Source: Brevirhabdus pacifica (GTDB lineage Bacteria; Pseudomonadota; Alphaproteobacteria; Rhodobacterales; Rhodobacteraceae). Taken from it: DNA of 64,000 nt. The notes under the pieces are model-generated. The model saw only the letters and a list, made by a program, of their open reading frames with translations, was not told the origin of the DNA and made no database searches. The DNA is taken from NCBI RefSeq assembly GCF_002797755.1, contig NZ_PGFI01000011.1, forward strand, positions 434,001 through 498,000, in the 5' to 3' direction. The translations under genes were made by a program, and so were the position numbers. Each line of letters opens with the position of its first letter. Position 1 is the first letter of the stretch. Positions 61,411-64,000 of the stretch are shown piece after piece.

Positions 61411-62805
61411 TCAGCCCGGCTTGGACAATCGCCCGCCGGAGTGGCGCTGCACCATGCCCGACAGTTCCAGGTCCAGCACGCCGGCCAACACCCTTTCGGT
61501 CGGCAGACGCAGCTCGCGCACCAGGTCATCCTCGGCCATGGGGGTGACGCCCAGCCGGTCGAGGATGCGGCGCGAAAGCTCCCCGGCCTCGGGAGGGGGC
61601 GGCGCGCCCGTGCGGGGAGGGTCGTCCGGTCGAGGGGTAACCGGGCGATCGGCTTGGGGCAGGGGACGGACCGACTGGCCGGTATAGGTCCCTTCGCCGC
61701 GCGTCGCGGCTTGAAGGGGGGGCAGCCCCTCCAGCACGTCGCGGGAGTCGCGCACCAATGTGGCCCCGTCGCGCAGCAGCATGTTGCATCCGCCGCTGCG
61801 CGGCTCGAACGGGTGGCCGGGCACCGCCAGCACCTCGCGCCCCTGGTCGAGGGCGTTGCGCGCGGTGATCAGGCTGCCCGAACGGGCGGCGGCCTCGATC
61901 ACCACGACGGCGCGGGCGAGGCCCGAGACGATGCGATTGCGCCGGGGGAAATGGCGCGCGCGGGGCTGGGTGCCGACGGGTTGTTCGGACAGCAGAAGGC
62001 CGTCAGTGGCGATGCGCCCGGCAAGGGCCGCGTTCTCGGACGGGTAGAAGACGTCGATCCCGCCAGCCAACACCGCGATGGTGCCATGTTCCAGCGCGGC
62101 CTCGTGGGCGGCGGCGTCGATGCCCCGCGCCAGGCCCGAGACAACCGCGTGCCCCGCCCGGCCCAGGTCGCCCGCCATGGCGCGGGCCATGCGCAGTCCC
62201 AGCGAGGAGGCGTTGCGCGCCCCCACCAGCGCCACCGCCGGGCGACCGGCAAGTGCGGCCCGGCCCCGCGCCCAAAGCACGGGCGGAGGGTCGGCGATAC
62301 CGGCCAGCTCCGGGGGATAGCCCGGCCCCCCCAGGAAAAGCAGCCGCGCACCGATCCGGCGCCCGGCGGCATATTCACGCTCGGCCATCAACGGATCCAG
62401 CGGGCGGTAATCGCGCAGGCCAGCCGCCCGCGCGACATCGGGCAGCGCCAGCAGCGCCTGACCCGCATCCCCGTGGGCCGCCATCAGCCGCAGGAAGGTC
62501 GCAGGGCCGACCTTGTGGGAACGGATAAGCTGCAACCAGCGCAGCCCCTCCTGTTCCGAGCGGGGAGGGGCCGGGGGGAGCGCGCCGAACAGATCACTCG
62601 TCGCCGGGCCGGGTGGGTCGCGGTGGCAATCACTGGCGCTGTCGTCGGGATGATGGGCGCGCCCGTCTACGGCGCCGCTGGCCGTGCACCGCCCGCCACG
62701 TGCACCAGCGCCCCGCAGATCCCCGCACGCGGACGGCGGGCCCCCGACCGAGGGCGCGGGCATGGCGGCAGCGGGCGCGATGTCCCTGGCTGGATCCTGT
62801 GGCAT
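61411..62805 (-). CDS. dprA: DNA-processing protein DprA
   Basis: Loads RecA on incoming single-stranded DNA. The Rossmann core is clear: ALVGARNASSLGLRMARAMAG, VVSGLARGIDAAAHEAAL, AVLAGGIDVFYPSEN and SGSLITARNALDQGREVLAVPG. A C-terminal winged helix (DML1-like, about 390-460) ends GMVQRHSGGRL. The start is uncertain: ATG 62805 or 62763 would give about 80 residues of poorly conserved Pro/Ala/Asp-rich sequence before the SAM-like domain begins at SEQEGLRWLQLIRS. No in-frame ATG or GTG is closer. Confidence 0.88.
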   Translation of the reverse strand: MPQDPARDIAPAAAMPAPSVGGPPSACGDLRGAGARGGRCTASGAVDGRAHHPDDSASDCHRDPPGPATSDLFGALPPAPPRSEQEGLRWLQLIRSHKVGPATFLRLMAAHGDAGQALLALPDVARAAGLRDYRPLDPLMAEREYAAGRRIGARLLFLGGPGYPPELAGIADPPPVLWARGRAALAGRPAVALVGARNASSLGLRMARAMAGDLGRAGHAVVSGLARGIDAAAHEAALEHGTIAVLAGGIDVFYPSENAALAGRIATDGLLLSEQPVGTQPRARHFPRRNRIVSGLARAVVVIEAAARSGSLITARNALDQGREVLAVPGHPFEPRSGGCNMLLRDGATLVRDSRDVLEGLPPLQAATRGEGTYTGQSVRPLPQADRPVTPRPDDPPRTGAPPPPEAGELSRRILDRLGVTPMAEDDLVRELRLPTERVLAGVLDLELSGMVQRHSGGRLSKPG

Positions 62806-62957
62806 GACGATCCCCGGTCGGCAGGCGGTGATCGGCGCCGCAACGAGTGACCACGAAAGAGGCGTTTTCAGCGGTCGGCGGCACCGGGCGGCGGCCGCCG
62901 GCAGATGCGGCCGCCCACAGGCTGGCACGGGGATTGTTAAGGGGGGATGAATCCCCC
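62806..62957. other. tldD-dprA intergenic region
   Basis: Short GC-rich gap of about 150 bases downstream of tldD and upstream of dprA, both minus strand. AGGGGGATTC-like simple sequence near tldD, no convincing terminator or promoter. Confidence 0.3.
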
Positions 62958-64000
62958 TCAGGTGGCGCTTCCGCCCACCGTCAGCCCGCCGATCATCAGG
63001 GTCGGCTGGCCCACGCCCACCGGCACCCACTGGCCCGCCTTGCCGCAATTGCCGATACCCGGGTCCAGGGCCATGTCATTGCCGATGGCGCGGATCTTCT
63101 GCATGGCAGTGGCGCCGTCGCCGATCAGCGTGGCGCCCTTCACCGGCGCGCCGATCTTGCCGTCGCGAACGCGGTAGGCCTCGGTGCAGGAGAATACGAA
63201 CTTGCCGTTGGTGATGTCGACCTGACCGCCGCCGAAGCCGACGGCATAGATGCCGTCGCGCAGGTCGGCCACGATCTCGGCCGGGTCGGCCTGGCCGCCC
63301 AGCATGTAGGTGTTGGTCATGCGCGGCATCGGCGTGTGGGCGTGGCTTTCGCGCCGCCCGTTGCCGGTGGGCTCGACCCCCATCAGGCGGGCGTTCTGCC
63401 GGTCCTGCATGTAGCCGACAAGGATGCCATCCTCGATCAGGACGTTCTTGCCCGAGGGCGTGCCCTCGTCATCGACCGAGATCGAGCCGCGCCGGTCCGG
63501 GATCGTGCCGTCGTCCAGCACCGTCACGCCGGGGGCCGCGACCCGCTGGCCCATCAGCCCGGCGAAGGCCGAGGTCTTCTTGCGGTTGAAATCACCCTCC
63601 AGCCCATGGCCCACGGCCTCGTGCAGCAGGATGCCGGGCCAGCCGGCCCCAAGCACCACGTCCATCACCCCGGCTGGGGCGGGCTCGGCCTCGAGGTTGA
63701 CCAGCGCGATGCGCAGCGCCTCGCGGGTGACGCCCTTCCAGTGGTCGGGTTCCATCAGGCCCGAGAGCTCGATGCGCCCGCCGCCGCCGGTGCCGCCGCC
63801 CTCGCGCCGGCCGTCCTGCTCGACGATCACCGACACGTTCAGCCGCGCCATCGGGCGCACGTCGCGGACACGGGTGCCCTCGGGGCGCAGGATCTCGACC
63901 TCCTGGAGGGAGGCCGCCAGCGTCGCCGATACCTGCACCACACGCCGGTCGAGGCCGCGGGCGAAATCGTCGATCTCGCGCAGCAGATCCACCTTCACGG
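62958..64000 (-). CDS. tldD: Metalloprotease TldD, partial (N-terminus beyond window)
   Basis: Subunit of the TldD/TldE zinc protease that trims modified peptides and degrades short unstructured substrates. The 347 visible residues contain the zinc motif in [15 protein letters not shown] (HE-x3-H), then [18 protein letters not shown] and TNTYMLGG, with the C-terminus [22 protein letters not shown]. The family is about 470 residues, so roughly 125 N-terminal residues lie beyond position 64000; a GTG at 63998 is an internal codon, not the start. Confidence 0.92.
   Translation of the reverse strand, partial: VKVDLLREIDDFARGLDRRVVQVSATLAASLQEVEILRPEGTRVRDVRPMARLNVSVIVEQDGRREGGGTGGGGRIELSGLMEPDHWKGVTREALRIALVNLEAEPAPAGVMDVVLGAGWPGILLHEAVGHGLEGDFNRKKTSAFAGLMGQRVAAPGVTVLDDGTIPDRRGSISVDDEGTPSGKNVLIEDGILVGYMQDRQNARLMGVEPTGNGRRESHAHTPMPRMTNTYMLGGQADPAEIVADLRDGIYAVGFGGGQVDITNGKFVFSCTEAYRVRDGKIGAPVKGATLIGDGATAMQKIRAIGNDMALDPGIGNCGKAGQWVPVGVGQPTLMIGGLTVGGSAT

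Noticed and set aside
1-64000. CRISPR arrays, insertion sequences, tRNA and rRNA genes
   Set aside because: Looked for direct-repeat arrays, transposase motifs, T-loop sequences and rRNA-like blocks; none seen.

Overview
The window is high-GC alphaproteobacterial chromosome. Gene content and protein style point to the Rhodobacteraceae/Paracoccaceae (Roseobacter-Rhodobacter group): a taurine-pyruvate aminotransferase next to tauABC, phosphatidylcholine synthase, a short LOV histidine kinase, tad pilus genes with a very short Flp pilin, and the gene orders ruvCAB-ybgC-tolQRAB-pal-cpoB-tilS-ftsH and xerC-DUF484. There is no phage, insertion sequence, CRISPR array, rRNA or tRNA gene that I can see. 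Both edge genes (tpa at the left, tldD at the right) are cut by the window.

Layout. 1-4205: taurine import and deamination. 4323-7439: ileS, preceded by a previously unannotated 16-codon isoleucine-rich leader peptide with its own promoter. 7570-18628: housekeeping and small-molecule genes (EamA exporter, pcs, xerC, DUF484, transaldolase, priA, a LysR regulator, an MFS transporter, msrA, prmA, a DUF1127 protein). 19004-31368: ruvCAB, a conserved hypothetical, ybgC, the Tol-Pal envelope operon, tilS and ftsH, all on the plus strand, with several intercistronic stem-loops. 31574-37005 (minus strand): a 26-28 residue membrane peptide, a hotdog thioesterase, the ligase-associated nuclease/helicase pair pdeM-lhr, and an AAA ATPase. 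37191-40635 (plus): two tandem paralogous polytopic membrane proteins that look like GT-C glycosyltransferases. 40652-51319 (minus): a tad (Flp) pilus locus from flp to the prepilin peptidase. 51754-57113: a lytic transglycosylase, then a UbiA/DprE2/DprE1/flippase-like set typical of prenyl-phospho-arabinose synthesis. 57232-62805: LOV histidine kinase, topA, dprA. 62958-64000: tldD (partial).

How it fits together. The most interesting reading is that the tad pilus locus is bracketed by a lipid-linked D-arabinofuranose pathway on one side and two GT-C-like transferases on the other. This resembles the enzyme set used by some Pseudomonas aeruginosa strains to arabinosylate type IV pilins, so a glycosylated Flp pilus is a testable idea. 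Inside the tad locus three strong terminators (after flp, cpaB and the ompA-like gene) would step down expression from pilin to machinery. The second strong finding is the ileS leader: a promoter whose start point falls on the leader ATG, five Ile codons among seven, and competing hairpins before ileS, the architecture of attenuation by isoleucyl-tRNA charging.
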